64,000 bases of DNA from RYN-230 sp963720645 (GTDB taxonomy: Bacteria > Actinomycetota > Actinomycetes > Streptosporangiales > Streptosporangiaceae), in the NCBI GenBank assembly GCA_963720645.1, contig CAVRFX010000022.1, forward strand, positions 186,001 to 250,000, given 5' to 3'. The notes below the pieces were generated by a model that was given only the letters and a program-made list of their open reading frames with translations, was not told where the DNA came from and searched no databases. Positions 10,117 through 17,993 of this stretch are shown here, one piece after another. Made by a program: the position numbers and the translations under genes. Numbering within the stretch: the stretch's first letter is position 1; each line of letters begins with the position of its first letter.

Positions 10117-11086
10117 CCATGGCCATGGTCTCCCGGGCCACGGGCTGCGCCCGGCCCGCCCCGTGGGCGAGCAGCCGGTCCAGTTCGCCCTCGTCCGCGA
10201 GCAGCTTCTCGGTCCGTTCCCGGATCGGGGCCAGCGCCCCGGCCACCACCTCGGCCAGGTCTTTCTTGAACGTGCCGTAGCCCTGGCCGGCGTACCTGGC
10301 CTCCAGCGCCGCGATGTCCTCGCCGGTGAGCGCGGAGTAGATGCGCAGCAGGTTGGTGACGCCCGGCTTGTCCGCCTCGTCCGCGCGGATCTCGCTGCCG
10401 GGGTCGGTGACCGCCCGGGCGATCTTCTTGCGGATCGCGCCGGGCTCGTCCAGCACGTCGATGATGCCCGCGGCCGACGAGGACGACTTGCTCATCTTGG
10501 CTGTCGGCTCCTGCAAGTCGGTGATCTTGGCGACGCCGGACACGATCAGGGCCGAGGGCACCGTGAACGTGGGCCCGTAACGGTGGTTGAAGCGCACCGC
10601 GAGGTCCCGGCTGAGTTCCAGGTGCTGCCGCTGGTCCTCACCGACCGGTACCTCATTGGTCTGGTAGAGCAGGATGTCCGCGGCCTGCAGCGCCGGGTAG
10701 CTGAACAGCCCCAGGCTGGCCTGCTGGGCGCCGCCCCTGGCTGCCTTGTCCTTGAACTGGGTCATCCGGCTGAGCTCGCCGAACCCGGTGATGCAGCCCA
10801 GCACCCAGGCCAGCTCGGTGTGCTCCGGCACATGGCTCTGCACGAAGACCACGGCCCGGTCGGGGTCGAGCCCGGCCGCGAACAGCTGGGCGGCCGCCAC
10901 CCGGGTCCGCTGGCGGAGCTGGGCCGGGTCCTGCGGCACCGTGATCGCGTGCAGGTCCACCACGCAGTAGAACGCCTCGTGCGTCTCCTGGAGGGCGACC
11001 CACTGGCGGACCGCACCGAGGTAGTTACCGAGGTGGAACGAGTCGGCGGTCGGCTGGATGCCGGAAAACGCGCGTGGCCTGGGCAT
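10076..11086 (-). CDS. trpS: Tryptophanyl-tRNA synthetase
   Basis: Class I aminoacyl-tRNA synthetase charging tRNA-Trp, 336 residues from the chosen ATG. The HIGH-like motif is HLGN in FSGIQPTADSFHLGNYLGA, and the KMSKS loop is TAKMSKSSSS. GELSRMTQFKDKA and LLYQTNEVPVGEDQRQHLEL are diagnostic for bacterial TrpRS. An ATG at 11131 would add 15 non-conserved residues; I prefer MPRPRAFSG because conservation begins there. It is downstream of glpD on the same strand with about 80 nt between, and its 3' end overlaps the convergent carboxypeptidase gene by 41 nt. It may be the only TrpRS or a second copy; the window cannot tell. Confidence 0.93.
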   Translation of the reverse strand: MPRPRAFSGIQPTADSFHLGNYLGAVRQWVALQETHEAFYCVVDLHAITVPQDPAQLRQRTRVAAAQLFAAGLDPDRAVVFVQSHVPEHTELAWVLGCITGFGELSRMTQFKDKAARGGAQQASLGLFSYPALQAADILLYQTNEVPVGEDQRQHLELSRDLAVRFNHRYGPTFTVPSALIVSGVAKITDLQEPTAKMSKSSSSAAGIIDVLDEPGAIRKKIARAVTDPGSEIRADEADKPGVTNLLRIYSALTGEDIAALEARYAGQGYGTFKKDLAEVVAGALAPIRERTEKLLADEGELDRLLAHGAGRAQPVARETMAMVMDRVGFLRPPGA

Positions 11087-11167
11087 GGCGCCGAGTCTAT
11101 TAGCTGATGACGGGGACGATGTCCGGGGCATCCAGCAGCAGAGCGTCGGCGGCCTGATCGGTGGCCT

Positions 11168-12820
11168 CTATCGCTGGGAGGCCCGCTCGGCCTCGATCGT
11201 CGCCTGGTAGTGGCTGATCTCGTTGGCGACCTGGCGGTCGTCCCAGCACAGCGGCTTGGCCAGCAGCTCAGCGGCCTCCGCCGCGGCGGACAGGCCGCGG
11301 TCCCAGGTCTCGATCGAGATATGCGTCCGCCGGACCAGCACGTCGTCGAGGTGCCGGGCCCCCTCGTGCGAGGCCGCGTAGCTCACCTCGGCGCGCAGGT
11401 AGTCCTCGGCCCCGGTGAGCGGCCGCCCGAGGTCCGGCTCAGCCGCGATCATGTCCAGGATCTCGGTGGCCAGCGCCCCGTACCGGCCCAGCAGGTGCTC
11501 GATCCGGGCCACGTGCAGCCCCGAGGACCGGGCCAGCCGGTGCCGCGCGTTCCACAGCGGCAGGTAGCCGTCCGCGCCGGCCAGCGGCACCTCGTCGGTG
11601 CAGGACGGCGGCACCCGCCAGTCCAGCCCGTGCGCGACCGCGTCCACCGCGTCCCGGGCCATCAGGCGGTAGGTGGTGTACTTGCCGCCCGCGATCATCA
11701 CGAGCCCGGGCACCGGGTGCGCGACCACGTGCTCCCGGGACAGCCGCGAGGTGGAGTCGGACTCCCCGGCCAGCAGGGGCCGCAGCCCGGCGTAGACCCC
11801 CGCCACGTCTTCGCGGGACAGCGGGACCGCGAGGACCCGGTTGACCTGGGCCAGCACGTAGTCGATGTCGGCGCGGCTGGCCGCCGGGTGGGCTTTGTCC
11901 AAGGTCCATTCGGTGTCCGTGGTGCCGACGATCCAGTGCCGCCCCCACGGGATGATGAACAGCACGCTGGTGGGGGTGCGCATGACGATCCCGGTGCGGG
12001 ACTGGATACGGTCCCGCGGCACGACCAGGTGCACGCCCTTGGAGGCCCGGATGTTGATCACGCCGCGGCCGCCCACCATGGCCTGCACCTCGTCGGTCCA
12101 GACGCCGGTCGCGTTGACCACCTGCTGGGCCCGGATCTCGAGGTGCTGGCCCGTCTCCAGGTCCACGGCGCGCACCCCGGTGACCCGCTCCCCCTCCCGG
12201 AGGAAGCCGGTGACCTGGGTCCGTGAGGCGATCTGGGCCCCGTAGCTGGCCGCCGTGCGGATCAGGCCGACCACGTACCGGGCGTCGTCCACCTCGGCGT
12301 CCCAGTACTGCAGCGCCCCGGTGAGCACGGACCGTTTGAGGGCGGGGGCGAGCCGCAACGCGCCCCGCTTGCTGAGCTGGCGGTGCCCGGGCAGCCCGCG
12401 GGGCTGGCCGAGCGAGAACCCGAGCATGTCGTAGGCGTTCAGCCCGGCCCCCACGTACGCCCGTTCCCACACGTGGTGGGTCAGCGGGAACAGGAACGGC
12501 ACGGGCCGGACCAGGTGGGGGGCGATCCGCTGGAGCAGCAGCCCGCGCTCGGTCAGCGCCTCCCGGACCAGGCTCACGTTCAGCTGCTCCAGGTAGCGCA
12601 GCCCGCCGTGGATCAGCTTGCTGGAGCGCGAGGAGGTGCCGGAGGCGAAATCACGCGCCTCGACCAGGCCGGTGGTCAGGCCACGGGTGATCGCGTCGAG
12701 GGCCACGCCCGCGCCGACCACGCCCCCGCCCACGACGAGCACCTGCAGCTCGTCCCCGCTGAGCGCGGCCAGCGCCGCGGCCCGCCCCTCGGGGTCCAGC
12801 CGTGCCGTCTCCTCGTCCAT
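11168..12820 (-). CDS. glpD: Aerobic glycerol-3-phosphate dehydrogenase
   Basis: FAD-dependent sn-glycerol-3-phosphate dehydrogenase, a peripheral membrane enzyme passing electrons from G3P to quinone. 550 residues. The N-terminal VLVVGGGVVGAGVALDAITRG is the FAD Rossmann motif, followed by RDFASGTSSRSSKLIHGGLRYLEQ, a strong GlpD signature, then IIPWGRHWIVGTTDTEW and MIAGGKYTTYRLMARDAVD. The C-terminal cap domain ends in ERASQR. The start at 12820 (MDEETARLDPEG) is chosen because everything upstream in this frame is a shadow of guaB3, whose stop is 2 nt away. The tight spacing to guaB3 suggests co-transcription, but no glpF or glpK is nearby, so glycerol uptake genes lie elsewhere. Confidence 0.93.
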   Translation of the reverse strand: MDEETARLDPEGRAAALAALSGDELQVLVVGGGVVGAGVALDAITRGLTTGLVEARDFASGTSSRSSKLIHGGLRYLEQLNVSLVREALTERGLLLQRIAPHLVRPVPFLFPLTHHVWERAYVGAGLNAYDMLGFSLGQPRGLPGHRQLSKRGALRLAPALKRSVLTGALQYWDAEVDDARYVVGLIRTAASYGAQIASRTQVTGFLREGERVTGVRAVDLETGQHLEIRAQQVVNATGVWTDEVQAMVGGRGVINIRASKGVHLVVPRDRIQSRTGIVMRTPTSVLFIIPWGRHWIVGTTDTEWTLDKAHPAASRADIDYVLAQVNRVLAVPLSREDVAGVYAGLRPLLAGESDSTSRLSREHVVAHPVPGLVMIAGGKYTTYRLMARDAVDAVAHGLDWRVPPSCTDEVPLAGADGYLPLWNARHRLARSSGLHVARIEHLLGRYGALATEILDMIAAEPDLGRPLTGAEDYLRAEVSYAASHEGARHLDDVLVRRTHISIETWDRGLSAAAEAAELLAKPLCWDDRQVANEISHYQATIEAERASQR

Positions 12821-12822
12821 CG

Positions 12823-13950
12823 TCACCGTCGCGGCGGGGCGTTCGGGGTCACGGCCACCTCGACCCGCTGGAACTCCTTGAGGTCGGAGTACCCGGAGGT
12901 GGCCATGGTCCGGCGGAGGGCTCCGATCAGGTTGAGCGAGCCATCGGGCACGTCCGACGGGCCGTGCAGGATCTGCCCCAGCGAGCCGACCGTGCCGACC
13001 TCGACCCGGGCGCCGCGGGGCAGGTCCGGGTGGTGCGACTCGCTGCCCCAGTGGTAGCCGCGGCCGGGCGCCTCGGCCGCCCGGGCGAACGGCGAGCCGA
13101 CCATGACCGCGTCCGAGCCGCACGCGAGGGCCTTGGCGATGTCCCCGCTGCGGGTCATCCCGCCGTCGGCGATCACGTGCACGTACCGGCCGCCGGATTC
13201 GTCCAGGTACTCGCGGCGCGCGGCGGCCACGTCCGCGATCGCGGTGGCCATGGGCACGGTCACGCCCAGCACCGCGGCCGTGGTGTGCCCCGACCCGCCA
13301 CCGAACCCGACCAGCACCCCGGCCGCGCCGGTGCGCATCAGGTGCAGCGCGGCGGTGTAGGTGGCGCAGCCGCCCACGATCACCGGCACGTCGAGCTCGT
13401 AGATGAACTGCTTCAGGTTGAGCGGCTCAGCCTGCCCGGACACGTGCTCGGCGGAGACCGTGGTGCCGCGGATCACGAAAATGTCCACGCCCGCGTCAAC
13501 CACGGTCTTGTAGTACCGGACGGTCCGCTGGGGCGACAGCCGGGCTGCGGTGGTCACGCCCGCCGAGCGGATCTCCTCGATCCGCTGGCCGATCAGCTCT
13601 TCCTTGATCGGCCCGGCGTAGATCTCCTGGAGCCGCCGGGTGGCGTCCTCGTGGCCGAGCTCCGCGATCTCGGCCAGGATCGGCTCCGGGTCCTCGTACC
13701 GGGTCCACAGGCCTTCCAGGTCGAGCACGGCCAGCCCGCCCAGCGCGCCCAGGTTCGCGGCGAAGGCCGGCGAGACCACGCTGTCCATCGGGGAGGCCAC
13801 CAGCGGCATGTCGAACCGGTACGCGTCGATCTGCCAGGCGACCGAGACCTCCTCGGGGTCCCTGGTCCGCCGGGAGGGGACGATGCCGATCTCATCGAGC
13901 GGGTAGGCGCGGCGTCCGCTCTTGCCCCGGCCGATCTCGACGGTGGTCAT
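12823..13950 (-). CDS. guaB3: IMP dehydrogenase-related protein GuaB3
   Basis: 375-residue IMPDH/GMP-reductase-superfamily barrel without CBS domains. MTTVEIGRGKSGRRAYPLDE and the DMPLVASPMDSVVSPAFAAN segment match actinobacterial GuaB3. In true IMPDH the catalytic loop is G-P-G-S-I-C-T-T; here the equivalent reads GFGGGSGHTTAAVLG, so the catalytic Cys position is not Cys. The phosphate-binding VHVIADGGMTRSGDIAKALA is well kept. It lies 49 nt downstream of guaB, the arrangement known from mycobacteria (guaB2-guaB3), and is probably in the same operon. The enzymatic role of this clade is not settled to my knowledge, so I give the family name and not a reaction. Confidence 0.9.
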   Translation of the reverse strand: MTTVEIGRGKSGRRAYPLDEIGIVPSRRTRDPEEVSVAWQIDAYRFDMPLVASPMDSVVSPAFAANLGALGGLAVLDLEGLWTRYEDPEPILAEIAELGHEDATRRLQEIYAGPIKEELIGQRIEEIRSAGVTTAARLSPQRTVRYYKTVVDAGVDIFVIRGTTVSAEHVSGQAEPLNLKQFIYELDVPVIVGGCATYTAALHLMRTGAAGVLVGFGGGSGHTTAAVLGVTVPMATAIADVAAARREYLDESGGRYVHVIADGGMTRSGDIAKALACGSDAVMVGSPFARAAEAPGRGYHWGSESHHPDLPRGARVEVGTVGSLGQILHGPSDVPDGSLNLIGALRRTMATSGYSDLKEFQRVEVAVTPNAPPRR

Positions 13951-13999
13951 GACTGAAGTTCCGCCTATCTCAGTGCCGCCCAGGTTAGGGCCGCTTAGG

Positions 14000-15493
14000 T
14001 CAGCCCCGCCCGCGCCGGGCGTAGTTGGGCGCTTCCGCGGTCATCTCGATGTCGTGCGGATGGCTTTCCGCCAGCCCGGCCGCGGTGATCTGGGTGAACC
14101 GGGCCTGCTGGAGCTCCGCCACGGTCCGGGAGCCGCAGTACCCCATGGCCGCCCGCAGCCCGCCGACCAGCTGGTTGGCGACGGCGGCGAGCGGCCCCCG
14201 GTAGGGCACCTGGCCCTCGATGCCCTCCGGGACCAGCTTGTCCTCGCGCAGCACGTCGTCCTGGAAGTAGCGGTCCTTGGAGTAGGACCGGCCCCGCTCG
14301 GCGTTGCGCATCGCGCCGAGTGAGCCCATCCCCCGGTACAGCTTGTACTGCTTGCCGTGGATGAAGACCATCTCGCCGGGGCCTTCCTCGCACCCGGCCA
14401 GCAGGCTGCCCAGCATCACGCAGTCCGCGCCGGCCGCGATGGCCTTGGCGATGTCGCCGGAGTGCTGCAGGCCGCCGTCGCCGATCAGCGGCACGCCCGC
14501 GTCCCGGGTCGCCTGGGCGGCCTCGTAGATCGCGGTGACCTGGGGGACGCCGACCCCGGCCACGACCCGGGTGGTGCAGATAGAGCCCGGCCCGACACCG
14601 ACCTTGACCCCGTCCACGCCCGCGTCGATCAGCGCCTGGGCCCCGGCCCGGGTGGCGATGTTCCCGCCGATCACGTCAACCCGGAGGTTGGCTTTCACCT
14701 GGCGCACCATGTCCAGGACGGCCTGGGAGTGGCCGTGCGCGGTGTCCACGACGAGGAAGTCGGCGCCCGCGTCAACCAGGGCCTGGGCCCGGCCCTTGGC
14801 GTCCTCGCCGACACCCACGGCCGCGCCGACCACCAGCCGCCCCTCGCCGTCCTTGGTCGCGCCGGGGAACTTCTCGCTCTTGGTGAAGTCCTTGACGGTG
14901 ATCAGGCCGCGCAGCTTGCCCGCCCCGTCGATGAGCGGCAGCTTCTCCACCTTGTGCTGGCGCAGCAGGGCGAACGCGTCGTCCCTGGACACCCCGACCG
15001 GCGCCGTGATCAGCGGCATGGTCGTCATGACGTCCTCGACCCGGCGGCTATGGTCGGTCACGAAGCGGATGTCCCGGTTGGTCACGATGCCGACCAGGAT
15101 CCCGTCCGGGCTGGTCACCGGGACGCCGGAGATGCGGTACCGGGCACACAGCTGCTCGACGTCGGCCACGGTGTCGTCCGGCCCGCAGGTCACCGGGTTG
15201 GTGATCATGCCGGCCTCGGACCGCTTCACGGTGTCCACCTGCTGGGCCTGGTCGTCCACGGAGAGGTTCCGGTGCAGGACCCCGGCCCCGCCGATGCGCG
15301 CCATGGCGATCGCCATCCGGGCCTCGGTCACCGTGTCCATGGCCGAGGAGACCAGCGGCACGTTCAGCGTGATCCGGCGGGTGAGCCGGGCCGTCGTGTC
15401 CGCCTCACCGGGCATGACCTCGGAGTGGGCAGGCAGCAGCAGGACGTCGTCGAAGGTCAGGGCCGGAGGGGCGAACTTGCCGACGTCGCTCAT
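14000..15493 (-). CDS. guaB: Inosine-5'-monophosphate dehydrogenase
   Basis: NAD-dependent oxidation of IMP to XMP, the committed step of GMP synthesis. 497 residues. Layout: N-terminal barrel part (FAPPALTFDDVLLLPAHSEV), a CBS pair (about residues 100-210, with VEQLCARYRISGVPVTS and ALLRQHKVEKLPLID), then the catalytic half with GVGPGSICTTRVVAGVGVPQ (catalytic Cys), LIGDGGLQHSGDIAKAIAAG and YRGMGSLGAM. ATG 15493 has GGAAGGTG just upstream, which fixes the start over an upstream in-frame codon. It follows rsdA and precedes guaB3, as in Mycobacterium (sigD-rsdA-x-guaB2-guaB3), supporting a conserved block. Confidence 0.95.
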   Translation of the reverse strand: MSDVGKFAPPALTFDDVLLLPAHSEVMPGEADTTARLTRRITLNVPLVSSAMDTVTEARMAIAMARIGGAGVLHRNLSVDDQAQQVDTVKRSEAGMITNPVTCGPDDTVADVEQLCARYRISGVPVTSPDGILVGIVTNRDIRFVTDHSRRVEDVMTTMPLITAPVGVSRDDAFALLRQHKVEKLPLIDGAGKLRGLITVKDFTKSEKFPGATKDGEGRLVVGAAVGVGEDAKGRAQALVDAGADFLVVDTAHGHSQAVLDMVRQVKANLRVDVIGGNIATRAGAQALIDAGVDGVKVGVGPGSICTTRVVAGVGVPQVTAIYEAAQATRDAGVPLIGDGGLQHSGDIAKAIAAGADCVMLGSLLAGCEEGPGEMVFIHGKQYKLYRGMGSLGAMRNAERGRSYSKDRYFQDDVLREDKLVPEGIEGQVPYRGPLAAVANQLVGGLRAAMGYCGSRTVAELQQARFTQITAAGLAESHPHDIEMTAEAPNYARRGRG

Positions 15494-15557
15494 GACACCT
15501 TCCGGAGGGTGGCTGCAGGTCATCACCCAGTCTAGAGGGGCCGAGGCGCCAGGATGG

Positions 15558-16127
15558 TCAGCGCAGCCGCCGTGGCCGGACCTGGCGCCGCTGCCACCGG
15601 CCGCCGCTGGCCGGCCCGCGGGCCAGCCGGGCCAGCATGCTCGTGGCGATCAGGCTGGTGACGCTGGCCAGGCCGGCCACCACGCCGCCCGCGACCGCGG
15701 TCCGCAGCCACGCGGCCGCGCCCCGGGACTGCGGGCCGGCCAGCGACTGCCACGCCGCCGCCCGCCCGGCCGCCGCCCGGCCTGGCCACGCAGGCTGTAC
15801 CGGGTCTCCCGGCCATGCGGGCTGGGCAGGCCCATCCGGCCACCCGGGCTGGGCCGGGTCTCCCGGCCACGCGGCGCCGCGCTCAGCCCGGGTCTCCGGG
15901 GCGTCAACGTCCGCGGCCAGCGCACCGAGCAGCGCCAGCGCCGGATCGTGCGCCAGCTGCGGCCCGGCGGCGCTCCGCGCCGCGAGCACGTTGATGGCCT
16001 CCTCGGACCGCCGGATCTCACCGAGATCGACGGCCTGGCCCCCGGTACCGCCCGCTGCCGCCCGCCTGCGTGTGAACTCCAGGCCGGGTGTCACACCGGG
16101 CGCTCCGGGTCCGCGCCCCGTGATCAC
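15558..16127 (-). CDS. rsdA: RsdA-like anti-sigma-D factor
   Basis: 189-residue single-pass membrane protein overlapping the sigma gene by 4 nt (GTGA), so translation is coupled. The N-terminal part DLGEIRRSEEAINVLAAR followed by DPALALLGALAADVDAPE has the look of the RsdA sigma-binding helix bundle. A Trp/Pro-rich repeat region follows (WPGDPAQPGWPDGPAQPAWP and similar), then an Ala/Arg-rich stretch and a transmembrane helix (AVAGGVVAGLASVTSLIATS). Position between the ECF sigma factor and guaB matches mycobacterial rsdA, whose product holds SigD inactive until regulated proteolysis. Assignment rests on position and architecture; direct similarity is weak. The Trp/Pro repeat is in the expected juxtamembrane location. 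Confidence 0.68.
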   Translation of the reverse strand: MITGRGPGAPGVTPGLEFTRRRAAAGGTGGQAVDLGEIRRSEEAINVLAARSAAGPQLAHDPALALLGALAADVDAPETRAERGAAWPGDPAQPGWPDGPAQPAWPGDPVQPAWPGRAAAGRAAAWQSLAGPQSRGAAAWLRTAVAGGVVAGLASVTSLIATSMLARLARGPASGGRWQRRQVRPRRLR

Positions 16128-17176
16128 GCAATCGACTCCTCGACCGCAAGCGCCCGGAGCCGGGCCAGCGCCCGGTGCTGGGCTACCCTCACCGCCCCTG
16201 CTGACATACCGAGTACGTTACCCGTTTCCTCGGCCGACAGACCGGTCACCACGCGTAGTATTAGCAGCTCACGTAGGTGGTGAGGGAGCTGGGCCAGGAG
16301 CGCCCTGGTACGTTCCGCCTCAATACCGGCCACCACGGTCTCTTCCGGCCCGGGCCGCTCGTCCGGCCCGTCGGGCAGGTCCTCGTAAGGCACCGCGAGC
16401 CGGGACGCGTTGCGGACCGCGTCGGCCACCTTGTGCGAGGCGATGCCGAACACGAAGGACGCGAACGGCAGGCCCATGTCCCGGTACCGGGGCAGCGCGG
16501 CCAGCACGGCCAGGCAGACCTCCTGGGCCACGTCGTCGGCCACGTAGTAGTGACCGGTGATGCGGCCCAGCCGGGCCCGGCAGTAACGGACCACCATGGG
16601 GCGGATCCGCGCCAGCAGCGCCTCGATCGCCCCCGGATGGCCCCGCACCGCCAGCCGGGCCAGCTCCCCGACGCCGCCCGGCTCGCTGTCGGCCCAGCTT
16701 CCCCCGGGATCCCGGCTCCCCGGGTCATCCGCCCAGCGGAGAGGTCTCTCATACTCGAGGGCCCCGTAGTCGGGGCCCCCGTACGCGGAGGTCGCGTACC
16801 CGGAGGTGCCGGACTCCGGCGCCCCAGACTCGGACGCCGCGTACCCGGAGGTGGCAGGCTCCAGGGCTGCGTACCCCGAGGTGGCAGGCCCGGAGGCCGC
16901 GTACCCCGAGGTGGCAGGCCCGGAGGCCGCATACCCCGAGGTGGCAGGCTCCGCGGCTGCGTACCCGGAGGTCGCGCGGTCGCCGGCCCCCTGGGTGTAG
17001 GTACCCGGCTCGTAGGAGTCCGGCCCGTGACTTCTCTGGCCGGGGATTCCGTGCTGGGTGGCGTGCTCGTGGGTAGCGTGCTCGCGGGCCCCCGCCCCCT
17101 CGGCCACCGCGGTGCCGGCCGGGAGCACAGCTCCCTGCCCGTCAGCCACGGCCCGGATGATGCATCCCTCGCTCAC
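16124..17176 (-). CDS. ECF RNA polymerase sigma factor (SigD/ShbA type) with repeat-rich N-terminus
   Basis: 350 codons from GTG 17176. The sigma factor proper occupies about residues 170-350: region 2 around AIEALLARIRPMVVRYCRARLGRI through YYVADDVAQEVCLAVLAALP and FASFVFGIASHKVADAVRN, and region 4 around LLAQLPHHLRELLILRVV, LSAEETGNVLGMSAGAVRVA and QHRALARLRAL. Position before rsdA and guaB matches SigD of mycobacteria and the ShbA-type factor of streptomycetes. Typical members are about 190-210 residues; here about 165 residues precede region 2, including five ATSGYAA-type decapeptides (residues 68-117). If translation starts later the extension may be shorter, but I find no better ATG/GTG with a ribosome-binding site. 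A dyad at 17211-17244 lies upstream. Confidence 0.88.
   Translation of the reverse strand: MSEGCIIRAVADGQGAVLPAGTAVAEGAGAREHATHEHATQHGIPGQRSHGPDSYEPGTYTQGAGDRATSGYAAAEPATSGYAASGPATSGYAASGPATSGYAALEPATSGYAASESGAPESGTSGYATSAYGGPDYGALEYERPLRWADDPGSRDPGGSWADSEPGGVGELARLAVRGHPGAIEALLARIRPMVVRYCRARLGRITGHYYVADDVAQEVCLAVLAALPRYRDMGLPFASFVFGIASHKVADAVRNASRLAVPYEDLPDGPDERPGPEETVVAGIEAERTRALLAQLPHHLRELLILRVVTGLSAEETGNVLGMSAGAVRVAQHRALARLRALAVEESIA
16826..16975 (-). repeat. In-frame 30-bp tandem repeats in the sigma gene
   Basis: Five consecutive 30-bp units, each encoding ATSGYAA plus three variable residues (AEP, SGP, SGP, LEP, SES). Two central units are identical at protein level. Degenerate units (TSGYATSAYGG) continue to about residue 135. 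Confidence 0.85.
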
Positions 17177-17210
17177 GAATGCATGATGCCCAGGAAAACG
17201 AGGGTGCCCT

Positions 17211-17244
17211 CATCAATGTGGGCAACGGAAAGGTCACATTGATG
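17211..17244. promoter_or_regulatory. 10-bp perfect dyad upstream of the sigma gene
   Basis: catcaatgtg (17211-17220) and cacattgatg (17235-17244) are exact reverse complements separated by 14 nt, 35-68 nt before the GTG start. Size and placement fit a dimeric repressor or activator site, or an mRNA hairpin in the 5' leader. Confidence 0.5.
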
Positions 17245-17545
17245 TGTCGCGCGACCACGTTCCGAACACGAAATTACAATGAGTAATCAATTGACTACTG
17301 AGCGTCATTGAATTTCTTCGGAGTGTCGCTTTCGCGGCAAAGATAGCGAACCATCAGTTCACCCGCCCCGCCAGCCCTCCACCCCACGCCCCCCAGGCCG
17401 CCCTCCGGCCCCGCCATACCCTCCACGGGCCGCCGGGCATCTCCCCGGCCCCGCTGCGCCCCGCCGGGCATCCCCGTACTCCAACCCATGATCATTTGAT
17501 CTCGGCTGGGCGGCCGACCGCCGCACTCCATGATCATTGACTTGA

Positions 17546-17591
17546 TGATCAACCGATTGGTGCTGCTCCAGCGACACCAATCGGTTGATCA
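17546..17591. repeat. 17-bp perfect inverted repeat
   Basis: tgatcaaccgattggtg, a 12-nt loop, then caccaatcggttgatca. The arms are exact. Nearby copies of catgatcatt at about 17488 and 17529 make this a local cluster of TGATCA palindromes. It is downstream of the groEL terminator, so it is not simply that gene's terminator. Confidence 0.7.
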
Positions 17592-17597
17592 CGAAGC

Positions 17598-17862
17598 GGC
17601 CGGGGCCACAGCCCGCCCGCCCCGCAGACCGCGGGGCCGGGCGGCCTGGGGGCCGCGGGGCTGAGGGGCCTGGGGCCGGGGGGCCGCGGGGGCCGGGGGG
17701 CCGCGGCGCTGCGGGGGCCGCGGGCCGCGGGCCGGGGGGCCGGGGGGCCGCAGGGCCGGGGGCCGAGGGGCCTGGGGGCGGCGGGGGCCGGGGGCCGGGG
17801 GGCCGCCGGGCCGAGGGGCTGAGGGGCCGAGGGGCCTGCGGGCGGCGGGGCGGATGGGCTTC
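17598..17862 (+). repeat. G-run-rich low-complexity tract
   Basis: About 265 bp dominated on the + strand by runs of 4-6 G separated by cc or c (ggccgggggg-type units). Many potential G-quadruplex windows. The Pro-rich frame on the other strand has no family features, so I treat the tract as non-coding. Confidence 0.6.
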
Positions 17863-17925
17863 CGGCGCGCAGGTTCTCGCGCGGTGGCTGAGGGAGCACG
17901 GGCATACGGCCCGGCGGTCAGCACG

Positions 17926-17969
17926 CCGCAGGCCCCCACCCTGGCCGGAGCCGGGGTGGGGGCCTGCGG
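17926..17969 (-). terminator. groEL transcription terminator
   Basis: ccgcaggcccccaccc (17926-17941) pairs perfectly with gggtgggggcctgcgg (17954-17969) around a 12-nt loop. It begins 25 nt after the groEL stop codon. No U tract follows, usual for this GC content. Confidence 0.75.
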
Positions 17970-17993
17970 TCTTCGTTGCGGAGGTGTTGACTT

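Larger units (their letters stand above)
17177..17993. other. 817-bp gene-free interval between groEL and the sigma gene
   Basis: No convincing gene. It holds, from low to high coordinate: a dyad (17211-17244), an AT-richer stretch (about 17260-17345) that could contain the sigma-gene promoter, a cluster of TGATCA-type palindromes (17488-17592) with a 17-bp inverted repeat, a G-run-rich tract (17598-17862) and the groEL terminator (17926-17969). Streptomycetes carry regulatory genes in this interval as I recall; none is seen here. Confidence 0.6.

Noticed and set aside
12821..13123. 101-codon N-terminal extension of glpD
   Set aside because: It is the other-frame shadow of guaB3; the FAD motif begins shortly after the 12820 ATG.
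16826..16975. 30-bp repeats as a possible CRISPR array
   Set aside because: Units are directly contiguous without unique spacers and stay in frame inside the sigma gene.
17295..17552. 85-codon minus-strand frame upstream of the sigma gene
   Set aside because: Low-complexity middle, no ribosome-binding site and no recognisable domain; it is not a WhiB-type protein (lacks the four-Cys pattern).
17549..17905. Pro/Ala-rich minus-strand frame in the groEL-sigma gap
   Set aside because: Derived from the G-run tract; no start signal, no family features, overlaps the inverted repeat.
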